Shown: positions 54,201 through 63,115 of the stretch, piece by piece | Position numbering within the stretch: position 1 is the first letter of the stretch | How the letters are laid out: each line of letters starts with the position of its first letter | DNA from: CAXBCP01 sp038120765 | Lineage (GTDB): Bacteria; Pseudomonadota; Alphaproteobacteria; MPNO01; UBA830 | Direction of reading: 5' to 3' | Length of the DNA: 64,000 nt | Assembly: GCA_038120765.1 (NCBI GenBank) | Contig: JAYOMI010000002.1 | Location: 34,516-98,515, forward strand | Position numbers and translations under genes: made by a program | The notes under the pieces: generated by a model | What the model saw: only the letters and a program-made list of their open reading frames with translations | Databases searched by the model: none | What the model was told of the DNA's origin: nothing

Positions 54201-56129
54201 CTATTCGGCGGCGGCCGAGGCGTCTTCCAGTTCCTGCTGAAGGCCGAGCCAGACTTCTTCCGCTTCCGCGATCTGGCCTGAAATCCACCCCAGATCCTTT
54301 TGCAGATCGACCAGCCGGGCGCTGTCCCCATCGTACAGGGCGGGGTCCGCCATCTTCGCTTCGATCTCGGCTTTTTCCGCCTGGAACTTCGCGATATTCT
54401 TCTCGATCCGCTGAACCTGCTTGCGCAGCGGGGCCAGGGCTTCGCGCTGCTCCGCCGCCTTTTTCCGCTGTTCGCGCTTGTCGACCGGCGCGGGCGGCGG
54501 CTTTGGCGCTTCGACCACCTCCACGGGTTCCACAACATCGGCGGGCGTCTTTTTCGACGTTTTCCTCACGCCCGCCAGCAACAGGGAACGATAGGCGTCC
54601 ATATCGCCGTCAAACGGCGTGACGCCGCCATCGGCCACCAGCCAGAAGCGGTCCGCGGTCAGTTCGATGACATGCGGGTCGTGGCTGACGATGACGACGG
54701 CGCCGGCAAAGCTGTTGATCGCCTGGATCAGCGCCTGGCGCGAATCCACGTCGAGATGGTTCGTCGGCTCGTCGAGCAGCAGAATATGGGGCTTTTCGCA
54801 GGTCATCAGGGCGAATAACAGACGCGCCTTTTCGCCGCCGGACAGGTTGCCGATCTTCGTGTCCGCGCGCTGCTGGCTGAACCCGAACCGGCCAAGCTGG
54901 CTGCGCAGCTGCACGTCCTTGTCATCGGGCAGCCGACGGCCAAGCTCGATCACCGGCGTGGCTTCCATATCCAGCTCTTCGGTCTGGTGCTGCGCAAAAT
55001 ACCCGACGCGGAGTTTCGGCGCTGTGGTCAACGTGCCCGACATCTGTTTGAGCCGGCCGGCGAGGAGGCGCATCAGCGTCGACTTGCCGTTGCCGTTCGC
55101 ACCGAGCAGTGCGACCCGGTCGTCCTCGTCAAGACGGAGGGAAAGCTTGCCCAACACCGGCTTGCCGTCATAGCCGACGGTCGCGTTGAGCACGCTGAAC
55201 AGCGGCGGCGACAGCGGCGGTACCGGGTCGGGAAAATTGAACGTCACCCGGCCGCCTTCGGTGCTCTCTGCAATGGGTTCCATCCGCTCCAGCATTTTAA
55301 GGCGCGACTGCGCCTGGCGGGCCTTGCTCGCCTTGTAGCGGAAACGGTCGACGAAGCTCTGGATATGCGCGCGCTGGAGCTCCTGTTTCTCGCGGGCGCG
55401 CTCGTTCTGTTCAAGCCGCATCCGCCGGGTCGCTTCGAACTGATCGTAGCCGCCCTGGTAGAGAGTCAGCTTGGCGCCTTCGAGATGCAGGATTTCACGG
55501 GCAACGCGGTTCAGCAGGCCCCGGTCATGGCTTACGATCAGGATCGTGCCGTCATAGCGGCGCAGGTAATCCTCCAGCCAGAGGGCCGCTTCCAGATCGA
55601 GATGGTTGGTCGGCTCATCAAGCAGCAACAGGTCGGGCTTGGTGAACAGCAGGGATGCCAGCATCACGCGCATCCGCCAGCCGCCCGAAAATTCGCCAAG
55701 GGTGCGTTGCTGTGCGGCTTCATCGAACCCGAGCCCCGCCAGAATACGGGCGGCGCGGGACGGCGCGCTATGGGCCTCTTTTTCGCCAAGACGCTCGTAA
55801 ATATAGGAAATCCGTTCCGGGTCGGTCGCGGTCTCCGCCTCGGCCTGAAGTTCGGTCAGCTCCGTGTCGGCGGCCAGCACCGAATCCACCAGCGAGCCCT
55901 GCCCTTCCGGCGCTTCCTGGCTGGTCACGCCGATCCGCCAGCGCGGCGGGATCGAAATACTGCCGCCATCCGCCTCGATCTGGTTCATGATCAGCTTCAG
56001 AAGCGTGGTTTTCCCCGTACCGTTGCGACCGACCAGCCCGACGCAATGGCCGGCCGGAATCGACGCCGATGCCTCGTCCAGAAGCACCCGCGGACCGATC
56101 CGGTAGGTAAGATTTTCAATCTGCAACAT
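54201..56129 (-). CDS. ABC-F family ATP-binding protein
   Basis: The 642-residue protein has two ATPase domains and no membrane part. Domain 1 has GRNGTGKTT, FSGGWRMRVM and LLLDEPTNHLD. Domain 2 has GANGNGKST, NLSGGEKARL and ILLLDEPTNHLDV. An arginine-rich linker (FVDRFRYKASKARQAQSRL) and a C-terminal coiled coil of about 100 residues are present. ABC-F proteins act on ribosomes. The form fits Uup/YheS-like members. Confidence 0.9.
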   Translation of the reverse strand: MLQIENLTYRIGPRVLLDEASASIPAGHCVGLVGRNGTGKTTLLKLIMNQIEADGGSISIPPRWRIGVTSQEAPEGQGSLVDSVLAADTELTELQAEAETATDPERISYIYERLGEKEAHSAPSRAARILAGLGFDEAAQQRTLGEFSGGWRMRVMLASLLFTKPDLLLLDEPTNHLDLEAALWLEDYLRRYDGTILIVSHDRGLLNRVAREILHLEGAKLTLYQGGYDQFEATRRMRLEQNERAREKQELQRAHIQSFVDRFRYKASKARQAQSRLKMLERMEPIAESTEGGRVTFNFPDPVPPLSPPLFSVLNATVGYDGKPVLGKLSLRLDEDDRVALLGANGNGKSTLMRLLAGRLKQMSGTLTTAPKLRVGYFAQHQTEELDMEATPVIELGRRLPDDKDVQLRSQLGRFGFSQQRADTKIGNLSGGEKARLLFALMTCEKPHILLLDEPTNHLDVDSRQALIQAINSFAGAVVIVSHDPHVIELTADRFWLVADGGVTPFDGDMDAYRSLLLAGVRKTSKKTPADVVEPVEVVEAPKPPPAPVDKREQRKKAAEQREALAPLRKQVQRIEKNIAKFQAEKAEIEAKMADPALYDGDSARLVDLQKDLGWISGQIAEAEEVWLGLQQELEDASAAAE

Positions 56130-56245
56130 GGCGCGCGGTTTGACACGGCGCGCCCGGGATTACAACGCCGGAGTTTGGGTTACAGGCGGTTTTAGCCGAA
56201 TTTCGTCCCGCTTCATTGCCTGTCCGCCCACAGGGGATGCGGCGA

Positions 56246-57298
56246 TCATGTACAGCCCCTGCCGTCGGCCTTCAGCACGGCGGGAAAAATATCTCCGTAA
56301 ACCAGCGTTTTCAGGTCTTCGCGATAGCCGTCCACCCGCGTGTTTTCCGTCGGGTCGGAGGTAATCACCACGGTAAGACCGATCGCGGGGGAAACGTAGA
56401 CGAACTGGCCGCCGAAACCGCGGGCGTAATAGACGGTCTCGCCGCAGACCACCGTGATAAACCAGCCGAGACCGTATTCGTCGCCCGAGAACGGGGACCG
56501 GGTACGGGGTTTCCAGGACTCGGCCACCCAGCTTTCGGCGAGAACGCGTTGCCCCCGGAAGATCCCGCCGTTGCGGTACATCTCGCCGAAGCGCAGCAGG
56601 GCCCTCGGCGACAGCAGCATGTTGTTCCCGCCGAAATAGATGCCCTGCGGGTCCCGCTGCCACGCCGGCACCTGAATCCCGAGCGGTTCGCCAAGCCAAT
56701 CCTGCATCAGAGCCAGCGTCGTGCGGCCGCCCGCCCGGGTGAGGATTGCCGACAGGACGTGTGTGTTGCCGGTCGAATAGAGCATCCGACCGCCCGGCTC
56801 GTCCGCGAATTCCCGCGACAGGACATGACGCACCCAGTCCCGGCTCTGCACCCAGCGCCCGTAATTGCGGCCCGACGTGCGATCCAGCCCCGAGCGCATC
56901 GACAGCAGGTGATCGAGGGTGATTTTCCGAAGGCGCGGATCCGGCGTGCGCGGCAACCGGTCCGGCAGAAGGCCGGCGATCGCCTGATCGGGCCCCTTCA
57001 GCACGCCCCGGTCGATGGCGATGCCCACCAGCGCAGAAATGACCGATTTCGAGACGGATTTGACATTCACCGGCACATCCAGTCCCGGCCCGTGAAATGC
57101 CTTCTCCGCCAGCACGGCGCCGTTGCGCGATACGATCAGTGAATTCAGCCGGGCAAGGCCCTCGGCCCGTGCCATCGCCGGCGCCAGATAGGATGACCCC
57201 CAATCCGCCAGCGACGCTGCCCGGGAATCAGCGGGAAACAGCGCCATCGCCGCAAGCAGGGCGGCACAGGATAACGGTTTGCGGAGCGGGTATATCAA
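56246..57298 (-). CDS. Exported serine hydrolase, beta-lactamase/class C family
   Basis: The 350-residue protein has a signal peptide (1-28, ending DSRAA) and a beta-lactamase-like (esterase EstB type) fold. Catalytic SxxK is SVSK (Ser81, Lys84) and the Tyr motif is YSTGNTH. Later FGGQFVYVSP serves as the third motif. Activity may be esterase or peptidase rather than lactamase. The start overlaps the upstream amidohydrolase stop by four bases. Confidence 0.85.
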   Translation of the reverse strand: MIYPLRKPLSCAALLAAMALFPADSRAASLADWGSSYLAPAMARAEGLARLNSLIVSRNGAVLAEKAFHGPGLDVPVNVKSVSKSVISALVGIAIDRGVLKGPDQAIAGLLPDRLPRTPDPRLRKITLDHLLSMRSGLDRTSGRNYGRWVQSRDWVRHVLSREFADEPGGRMLYSTGNTHVLSAILTRAGGRTTLALMQDWLGEPLGIQVPAWQRDPQGIYFGGNNMLLSPRALLRFGEMYRNGGIFRGQRVLAESWVAESWKPRTRSPFSGDEYGLGWFITVVCGETVYYARGFGGQFVYVSPAIGLTVVITSDPTENTRVDGYREDLKTLVYGDIFPAVLKADGRGCT

Positions 57299-58263
57299 AT
57301 TCGGAGCAGCTTTCGCGCATTGCCGTTGAGGATCTTCACCCGGTCTTCACGGCTGAACGACAACTGTTCCGCCCAGTCGGCACCGGGCTGGTTTTCGACG
57401 AAGGGGTAATCGACCGAGAACATCACCCGGTCGACGCCCATTTCCTGCACCGTGCACAGCAGTGCCGGGTTCGAGAAATTGCCGCTGGTCGTGACGTGAA
57501 AATGCGCTTCGAAGATTTCGCGGAACGAACGCGTCTGCGTGTTTTCGACGCGCGACAGCGCCTGGTTCACCCGCCACAGCAGGAAGGGCAGCGTCTCGCC
57601 CATATGGCCGAGCACCATTTGCAGGCCGGGATACGCATCGAACACCCCAGACAGCACCATGCGGATCGCCTGGGTCGCGGTTTCCACCGTGTAGCCCCAG
57701 CCGGCGGTGGCCAGCGCCGGGAAATCGTCGAGGTAATCCTGATAATAGACCGCAACGACATCCGGATGCGGGTAACCCGGATGCAGGTAGATCGGCACAT
57801 CCAATGCCTCAGCGCGGGCATAGATCGGCCAGTATTCCTTTCCATCGCAGAACGCGCCGTTGGTCAGGCCGTGGATCATTGCGCCTCTGAAGCCGAGATC
57901 TTTCACGCAGCGTTCCAGTTCGTCCGCCGCCGATTCGGGATTCGCCGTGGCAAGGGCGGCAAAGGCGGCAAACCGGTCCGGATTGGCGAGAACCGTGGCA
58001 TGCAGGTTGTCGTTCGCCTGGCGGGCGATGCCGGGGCCGGTTTCGACATCGAGGCGCTGGGCCGACGGCGCGCCGTGGCTGAGCACCTGGATATCGATGC
58101 CCGATGCATCCATTTCCTTCAGCCGCAATTCGCCGACATCGTAGAGCCGGTCGAGCAACGGGCCCCGGCGGGAAGCATTCCGCCCGACGAATGTGTCGGT
58201 GACAACCTTGTCCCAGTAATGCTCCTCGAGCGCGATGATTTCGATTCCGGATGATGTCGCCAT
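57295..58263 (-). CDS. ACMSD-type amidohydrolase (resorcylate-decarboxylase-like)
   Basis: The 322-residue TIM-barrel protein begins with ALEEHYW, the Glu-x-His form seen in metal-dependent decarboxylases such as gamma-resorcylate decarboxylase, rather than HxH. Other ligands are PIYLHPGYPHP, VLGHMGETLPFLLWR and the late FSVDYPFVEN. The ATG at 58263 follows AGGGAG. It is cotranscribed with the serine hydrolase and divergent from another amidohydrolase. An aromatic acid substrate is inferred from the family. Confidence 0.83.
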   Translation of the reverse strand: MATSSGIEIIALEEHYWDKVVTDTFVGRNASRRGPLLDRLYDVGELRLKEMDASGIDIQVLSHGAPSAQRLDVETGPGIARQANDNLHATVLANPDRFAAFAALATANPESAADELERCVKDLGFRGAMIHGLTNGAFCDGKEYWPIYARAEALDVPIYLHPGYPHPDVVAVYYQDYLDDFPALATAGWGYTVETATQAIRMVLSGVFDAYPGLQMVLGHMGETLPFLLWRVNQALSRVENTQTRSFREIFEAHFHVTTSGNFSNPALLCTVQEMGVDRVMFSVDYPFVENQPGADWAEQLSFSREDRVKILNGNARKLLRI

Positions 58264-58369
58264 GTTTTCGTCTCCCTGCGTTTCGACGACGATAGCAGAT
58301 CGATACCCTCGACGGCATAGCCCCCGTATCGCTAAAGTCCTTGAAACAACACACTGCGGGAGGGGCCGG

Positions 58370-59317
58370 ATGTCCGGACGCATCGACGTACATCATCACG
58401 TATTGCCGGAATTCTATATCGAGGCGCAGCGCGGCGCCGGGATCACAGGATCCGCCTATCGGGGCTTTCCCGAATGGACGGCGGATCACAGCCTGTCGGT
58501 GATGGAAACCGAGGGAATCGCGACGTCGGTGCTGTCGTTTACATCGCCCGGCATCTGGTTCGGCGATATCGACCAGACAAAGGCGCTGGCGCGCCAGTGC
58601 AACGAATTCCTGGCCGGGCTCGCCGCAGATCACCCGGGCCGGTTCGGTGGATTTGCCTTTTTGCCCCTGCCCGACATTGACGCTGCCCTCTCCGAGACCG
58701 CCTACGCGCTCGACGAGTTGGAACTGGACGGCATCACCCTTCTGACCAGCGTCGACGACAAGTATATCGGCCATCCGTATTTCGAGCCGCTTTATGCGGA
58801 GCTGAACCGCCGAAAGGCCGTCGTGTTTATTCATCCCTGCTATCCGCCGGGCACGGAGGCCGACGGGTGGGACATTCCGCGCATGCTGATCGATTATCCG
58901 TTCGAGACCACACGCGTTGCGGTCAACCTGATCTTTCAGGGCGTGATGGAACGCTATCCCGATATCCGCTTCATCCTGTCCCATTCCGGCGGCACCCTGC
59001 CGTTTCTCGCCCACCGGGTATCGGTGTTCGACAAGGCGACGACGTTCCAGAACAACTATCCGGACGGCGCATTGTCCTATATCCGGAAATTCTGGTTCGA
59101 TACGGCGCTGTCGGGCGATGCGGTGCCGCTCGCCGGGCTGACCGCCGTCGCCGATCCGTCCCGAATCCTGTTCGGCACGGACTACCCCTATATTTCCGCC
59201 GATGTCGTCACCGGGGAAACCAGCGGTTTCGACTCCTGGGACGGATTCACGGAATCGCAACGCGCGGCGGTCAATCGCGGGAACGCCGAAATCATGTTCC
59301 CGAGGTTCGCCGGCTGA
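58370..59317 (+). CDS. ACMSD-type amidohydrolase
   Basis: The 315-residue metal-dependent TIM-barrel enzyme begins with RIDVHHHVLPE (HxH). It has VVFIHPCYPPG, FILSHSGGTLPFLAHR and the late LFGTDYPYIS, which carries the metal Asp, all close to ACMSD and related 2-pyrone/aromatic acid enzymes. The start has GGGAGGGG. It is divergent from the resorcylate-type gene with 106 bases between. The product could be a hydrolase or decarboxylase. Confidence 0.84.
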   Translation: MSGRIDVHHHVLPEFYIEAQRGAGITGSAYRGFPEWTADHSLSVMETEGIATSVLSFTSPGIWFGDIDQTKALARQCNEFLAGLAADHPGRFGGFAFLPLPDIDAALSETAYALDELELDGITLLTSVDDKYIGHPYFEPLYAELNRRKAVVFIHPCYPPGTEADGWDIPRMLIDYPFETTRVAVNLIFQGVMERYPDIRFILSHSGGTLPFLAHRVSVFDKATTFQNNYPDGALSYIRKFWFDTALSGDAVPLAGLTAVADPSRILFGTDYPYISADVVTGETSGFDSWDGFTESQRAAVNRGNAEIMFPRFAG

Positions 59318-59344
59318 CCAGCCCGTTACTTCGATTGCCGGCAA

Positions 59345-59869
59345 TCAGGGCAGCGGGTTCAGGTTATGCTCCCTGATGGCGCGTTCGTAGACCGGAATAT
59401 CGATGATTGCCGGCGCGGCGCCGGCCTGGCCGAACATGTCGGCAATCCAGCCCCGGTGGTAGCTGCCATGGGTGACAAGGTGGCTCAGACACATCGCGCG
59501 CGACAGCGATCCGGTATTGCCGCCGATCAGTTCGTAATCGACCACCTCTTCGAGGTCGGCGTCACTTAGCCCGTCGAAATAATCGAGCAGGGTTTTGTCC
59601 ATCGCCTGACGCGCGTCCCAGAGATCTTCCATGTCTTCATGCTGGACGGCGCGCAGCTGGCTGATTCCGTGCGGGCGTTTTTCCATATGCGCGTGCCACA
59701 TCATATCGACGGACAACAGATGATTCAGGCTGACATGGATCGAATGAAGAAGCGTCTTGCGCTCTTTCGTGACCTCCTCGGGCGGAAGGTCCCGCACCTT
59801 CGCGTAAAGCTCGGCATTGGCCCAGGCGTTGTATTCAAGCAGGCTGCGCAGATAGGGTCGGGCGTCCAT
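59345..59869 (-). CDS. DinB family protein
   Basis: The 174-residue four-helix-bundle protein has the family's metal His pattern: LLHSIHVSLNHLLSVDMMWH, and near the end LSHLVTHGSYHRGWIADMF. Members include bacillithiol-dependent and mycothiol-dependent thiol transferases and damage-inducible proteins. The specific function is unknown. It is convergent with the amidohydrolase at 58370. Confidence 0.86.
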   Translation of the reverse strand: MDARPYLRSLLEYNAWANAELYAKVRDLPPEEVTKERKTLLHSIHVSLNHLLSVDMMWHAHMEKRPHGISQLRAVQHEDMEDLWDARQAMDKTLLDYFDGLSDADLEEVVDYELIGGNTGSLSRAMCLSHLVTHGSYHRGWIADMFGQAGAAPAIIDIPVYERAIREHNLNPLP

Positions 59870-59972
59870 GACGATTTCCTCCTGTTTATCATTTTCTTAG
59901 ATCATAGCGTCAGCGCACGCATCGCGTGAATCATATATAAGGGGGTATGAACACGCTGCCGTACTGCGCCTG

Positions 59973-61883
59973 ATGTCCCGTTTTTTGCCATCCGTCGCTC
60001 CCGATATCCGAGCCGGTCACAAGGCCGATCTGAAGGCGATCGCCGCCGTGATGCCCTATCTGTGGCCGCGCGACGATCCCGGCATGCGCTGGCGGGTAGT
60101 GCTGTCGGTGGGAATTCTTTTCCTGACCGCCATCCTGAACGCCCTGCTGCCGGTCCTGTTCAGTATCGCCATCGACCGGCTGACGCCGGCCGGCACATCG
60201 CTGCTGGTCGTCGCCCCGGTGGCGTTGCTGGTCGGTTACGGGTTTATCTTCTGGTTCTCGCGCGCGCTGAACGAACTGCGCTGGATCCTGTTCGGCCCGC
60301 TGGAGCAGCGCGTCCGCCGCCGACTGGGTCTCGCCGTGTTCGATCACCTGCATACGCTGTCGCTGCGCTATCATCTGTCGCGCCGCACCGGCATGCTGAG
60401 CCGCACGCAGGAACGCGGACTGGAAGCCACCGCGGAACTTCTTTTCAACCTTGTCTTCGTCATCGCGCCGCTGGTCACCGAGATCGTTATTATCACCGCC
60501 ATCGTGCTGGCCCGATTCGAAGCGCATTTCGCGATCATCATGGCGGTCACGCTATCGCTGTTTCTGTTTGCCGTCATATTCGGCTCGGAGATTCTGCGGC
60601 GCTATCAGCGCCCGGCCGTGATCAAGGCATCCGAAGCCCATGGCAAGGCGATCGACAGCCTGATCAATTACGAAACCGTCAAATATTTCGGGAATGAGAA
60701 TTATGTATCGGTCCGTTACGACCGCGAGCTGGCCGAAGCAGAGAGGCTGACGGTACGGTCGCTGATCTTCAGAAGCCTGCTCGGCGTTACCCAGATGACG
60801 GTGCTGGGACTCGGTGCGGGCGCCATCGTCGTGCTCGGCGGTCTGGACGTCGCCACGGGCGCCATGACCATCGGCGCGTTCGTGCTGATCAATGCCTACC
60901 TCCTGCAGCTTGTCCGCCCGCTCGAGCGTCTCGGCAACCTGTACCGCTCGATCAAGCAGGCGCTGATCGATCTCGAACAGATGATCCGCATCTTCGACGA
61001 GAAACCCCAGGTCACCGACCGCGCGGACGCGATACCGCTACCGGACGGCGATGGTGCGATACGGTTCGAGAACGTCTCCTTCGCCTACGATCCGCGCCGG
61101 CCCATCCTTAAGAACGTCAGTTTCGAAGTCGAGGCCGGGCACAAGCTTGCCCTGGTCGGGCCGAGCGGCGGGGGCAAGACCACCATCGGCCGCCTGCTTT
61201 TCCGGTTCTACGACCCGGCGGAAGGCACTGTTCGGATAGACGGCCATGACATCAGCCGCCTGACGCAGCATTCGGTCCGCGCCGCCATCGGCGTCGTCCC
61301 GCAGGACACCGTTCTGTTCAACGAATCCATCGGCGACAATATCGGCTTCGGCCGCCCCGGCGCGACGGCAGACGATATCGCCGCCGCCGCGGAAATGGCA
61401 CAGATATCGACCTTCATCGACAGCCTGCCCGACAAGCTGCAAACGGTTGTCGGCGAACGTGGACTGAAACTGTCCGGCGGCGAGAAACAGCGGGTCGCCA
61501 TCGCCCGTGCGGTGCTGAAACGGCCTCGCATCTTCCTGTTCGACGAGGCGACGTCGGCCCTGGACAGCCATACCGAGCAGGCGATCCAGCAAAGCCTGAC
61601 GGAGGTATCGCGCGGATCGACCACCGTTGTGATAGCGCATCGGCTGTCCACCGTGGTCGATGCGGAGCAGATCCTGTTTGTCGAAAACGGCGAGATTGTC
61701 GAGCGCGGATCGCACCTGCAGCTGCTGGCCATGCAGGGAAGCTACGCCGCCCTGTGGGAACGCCAGCAGCGGCAGGGCAATGAAGCGGAAACCGAAGCCG
61801 TCAGCGACGACCGGACGGGGGACGTACCCGACGATCCCGACCGGGAATTCCCGGTTTTGCCATCCCAGGACGCACTGTCATAA
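59973..61883 (+). CDS. Atm1-like ABC transporter, fused permease/ATPase
   Basis: The 636-residue half-transporter has six membrane segments (about 30-330) and an ATPase (about 370-590). The permease has RYHLSRRTGMLSRTQERG, typical of Atm1 (heavy-metal or glutathione-persulfide exporters), and INYETVKYFGNENY. Walker A is GPSGGGKTT, the signature is LSGGEKQRVAIARA, and Walker B is IFLFDEATSALD. It would work as a homodimer. The next gene is an ACR3 arsenite permease, suggesting a metal-stress setting. Confidence 0.9.
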   Translation: MSRFLPSVAPDIRAGHKADLKAIAAVMPYLWPRDDPGMRWRVVLSVGILFLTAILNALLPVLFSIAIDRLTPAGTSLLVVAPVALLVGYGFIFWFSRALNELRWILFGPLEQRVRRRLGLAVFDHLHTLSLRYHLSRRTGMLSRTQERGLEATAELLFNLVFVIAPLVTEIVIITAIVLARFEAHFAIIMAVTLSLFLFAVIFGSEILRRYQRPAVIKASEAHGKAIDSLINYETVKYFGNENYVSVRYDRELAEAERLTVRSLIFRSLLGVTQMTVLGLGAGAIVVLGGLDVATGAMTIGAFVLINAYLLQLVRPLERLGNLYRSIKQALIDLEQMIRIFDEKPQVTDRADAIPLPDGDGAIRFENVSFAYDPRRPILKNVSFEVEAGHKLALVGPSGGGKTTIGRLLFRFYDPAEGTVRIDGHDISRLTQHSVRAAIGVVPQDTVLFNESIGDNIGFGRPGATADDIAAAAEMAQISTFIDSLPDKLQTVVGERGLKLSGGEKQRVAIARAVLKRPRIFLFDEATSALDSHTEQAIQQSLTEVSRGSTTVVIAHRLSTVVDAEQILFVENGEIVERGSHLQLLAMQGSYAALWERQQRQGNEAETEAVSDDRTGDVPDDPDREFPVLPSQDALS

Positions 61884-62023
61884 AAATGCAAACTTTGCTG
61901 CTTATTCAAAGCGGAATTCAGCCTGCACCCGCCTACGGCGCAGATGCATATTCACCAATGTGCCTGCCCCGCTCTCGAGGCATAATGACGTTCTGAGCGG
62001 CTTTTCGCCCACCCGAAACAGGA

Positions 62024-63097
62024 ATGCACCCCATGGCAGACTCCGAACCCGCCGCCGGAATCGGTTTCTTTGAAAAATGGCTCTCGGTCTGGGTTCCCTT
62101 ATGCATCGCCGCGGGCCTGATCCTCGGCAACCTCGCACCGGGCGCGTTCCAGACGATCGCCGGCTGGCAATATGCGTCGGTGAATTTCGTCGTCGCCACC
62201 CTCATCTGGGCGATGGTTTACCCGATGATGGTGAATGTCGATTTCGCCAGCATCCGCTATATCGGCGACAGGCCCAAAGGCCTGATCATCACCCTCGCGG
62301 TCAACTGGCTGATCAAGCCGTTCACGATGGCGGCCCTTGGCGTCCTGTTTTTTCAAATCCTGTTCGCGGATCTGATCTCGCCGAAGGACGCCCAGGAATA
62401 TATCGGCGGGCTGATCCTGCTGGGCGCCGCCCCCTGCACCGCGATGGTGTTCGTCTGGTCGCAGATGACGCGCGGCGACGCGACCTACACGCTGGTGCAG
62501 GTATCGGTGAACGACGTCATCATGATCTTCGCCTTCGCGCCGATCGTCGCCCTGCTGCTGGGGGTGACGGATATCGCCGTGCCGTGGGAAACGCTGCTGC
62601 TGTCGGTCGGATTGTATGTCGTCATCCCGCTTATCGCCGGGTATGTCACGCGCACGCAGCTGATGCGCCACGCCAACCGGCTCGAAGACGGCGACGCGGC
62701 GGTTTCCCGGTTCGTGGGCGGCATCAAACCGTTCTCGGTGATCGGGCTGCTGGCGACCGTGGTACTGCTGTTCGGGTTCCAGGGCAATGTGATCATCGAA
62801 CAACCGCTGCTGATCGCGCTGATCGCCACCCCCCTGATCATCCAGTCCTACGGTATTTTTATCATCGCCTATGGCGCGGCCTGGGCATTGCGGGTGCCGT
62901 TCAATGTCGCGGCTCCCTGCGCCCTGATCGGCACGTCCAATTTCTTTGAACTTGCCGTCGCGGTCGCCATCAGCGTCTTCGGCCTGAACTCCGGCGCCGC
63001 CCTTGCGACGGTCGTCGGCGTCCTGGTCGAAGTACCGGTCATGCTGTCGCTCGTCGCCTTTGCGAACCGCACCCGGCGTCACTTCCCGGCGCGATAA
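62024..63097 (+). CDS. ACR3 family arsenite efflux transporter
   Basis: The 357-residue protein has ten hydrophobic segments and the ACR3 blocks YPMMVNVDF, the essential Cys motif GAAPCTAMVFVWSQ, and TSNFFELAVAVAIS. It exports arsenite using the proton gradient. No arsR, arsC or arsH neighbour is seen, though Atm1-like ABC transport is upstream. ATG 62024 or ATG 62033 could be the start. Confidence 0.88.
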   Translation: MHPMADSEPAAGIGFFEKWLSVWVPLCIAAGLILGNLAPGAFQTIAGWQYASVNFVVATLIWAMVYPMMVNVDFASIRYIGDRPKGLIITLAVNWLIKPFTMAALGVLFFQILFADLISPKDAQEYIGGLILLGAAPCTAMVFVWSQMTRGDATYTLVQVSVNDVIMIFAFAPIVALLLGVTDIAVPWETLLLSVGLYVVIPLIAGYVTRTQLMRHANRLEDGDAAVSRFVGGIKPFSVIGLLATVVLLFGFQGNVIIEQPLLIALIATPLIIQSYGIFIIAYGAAWALRVPFNVAAPCALIGTSNFFELAVAVAISVFGLNSGAALATVVGVLVEVPVMLSLVAFANRTRRHFPAR

Positions 63098-63115
63098 CGG
63101 GTTTCAGGCGCTCCG

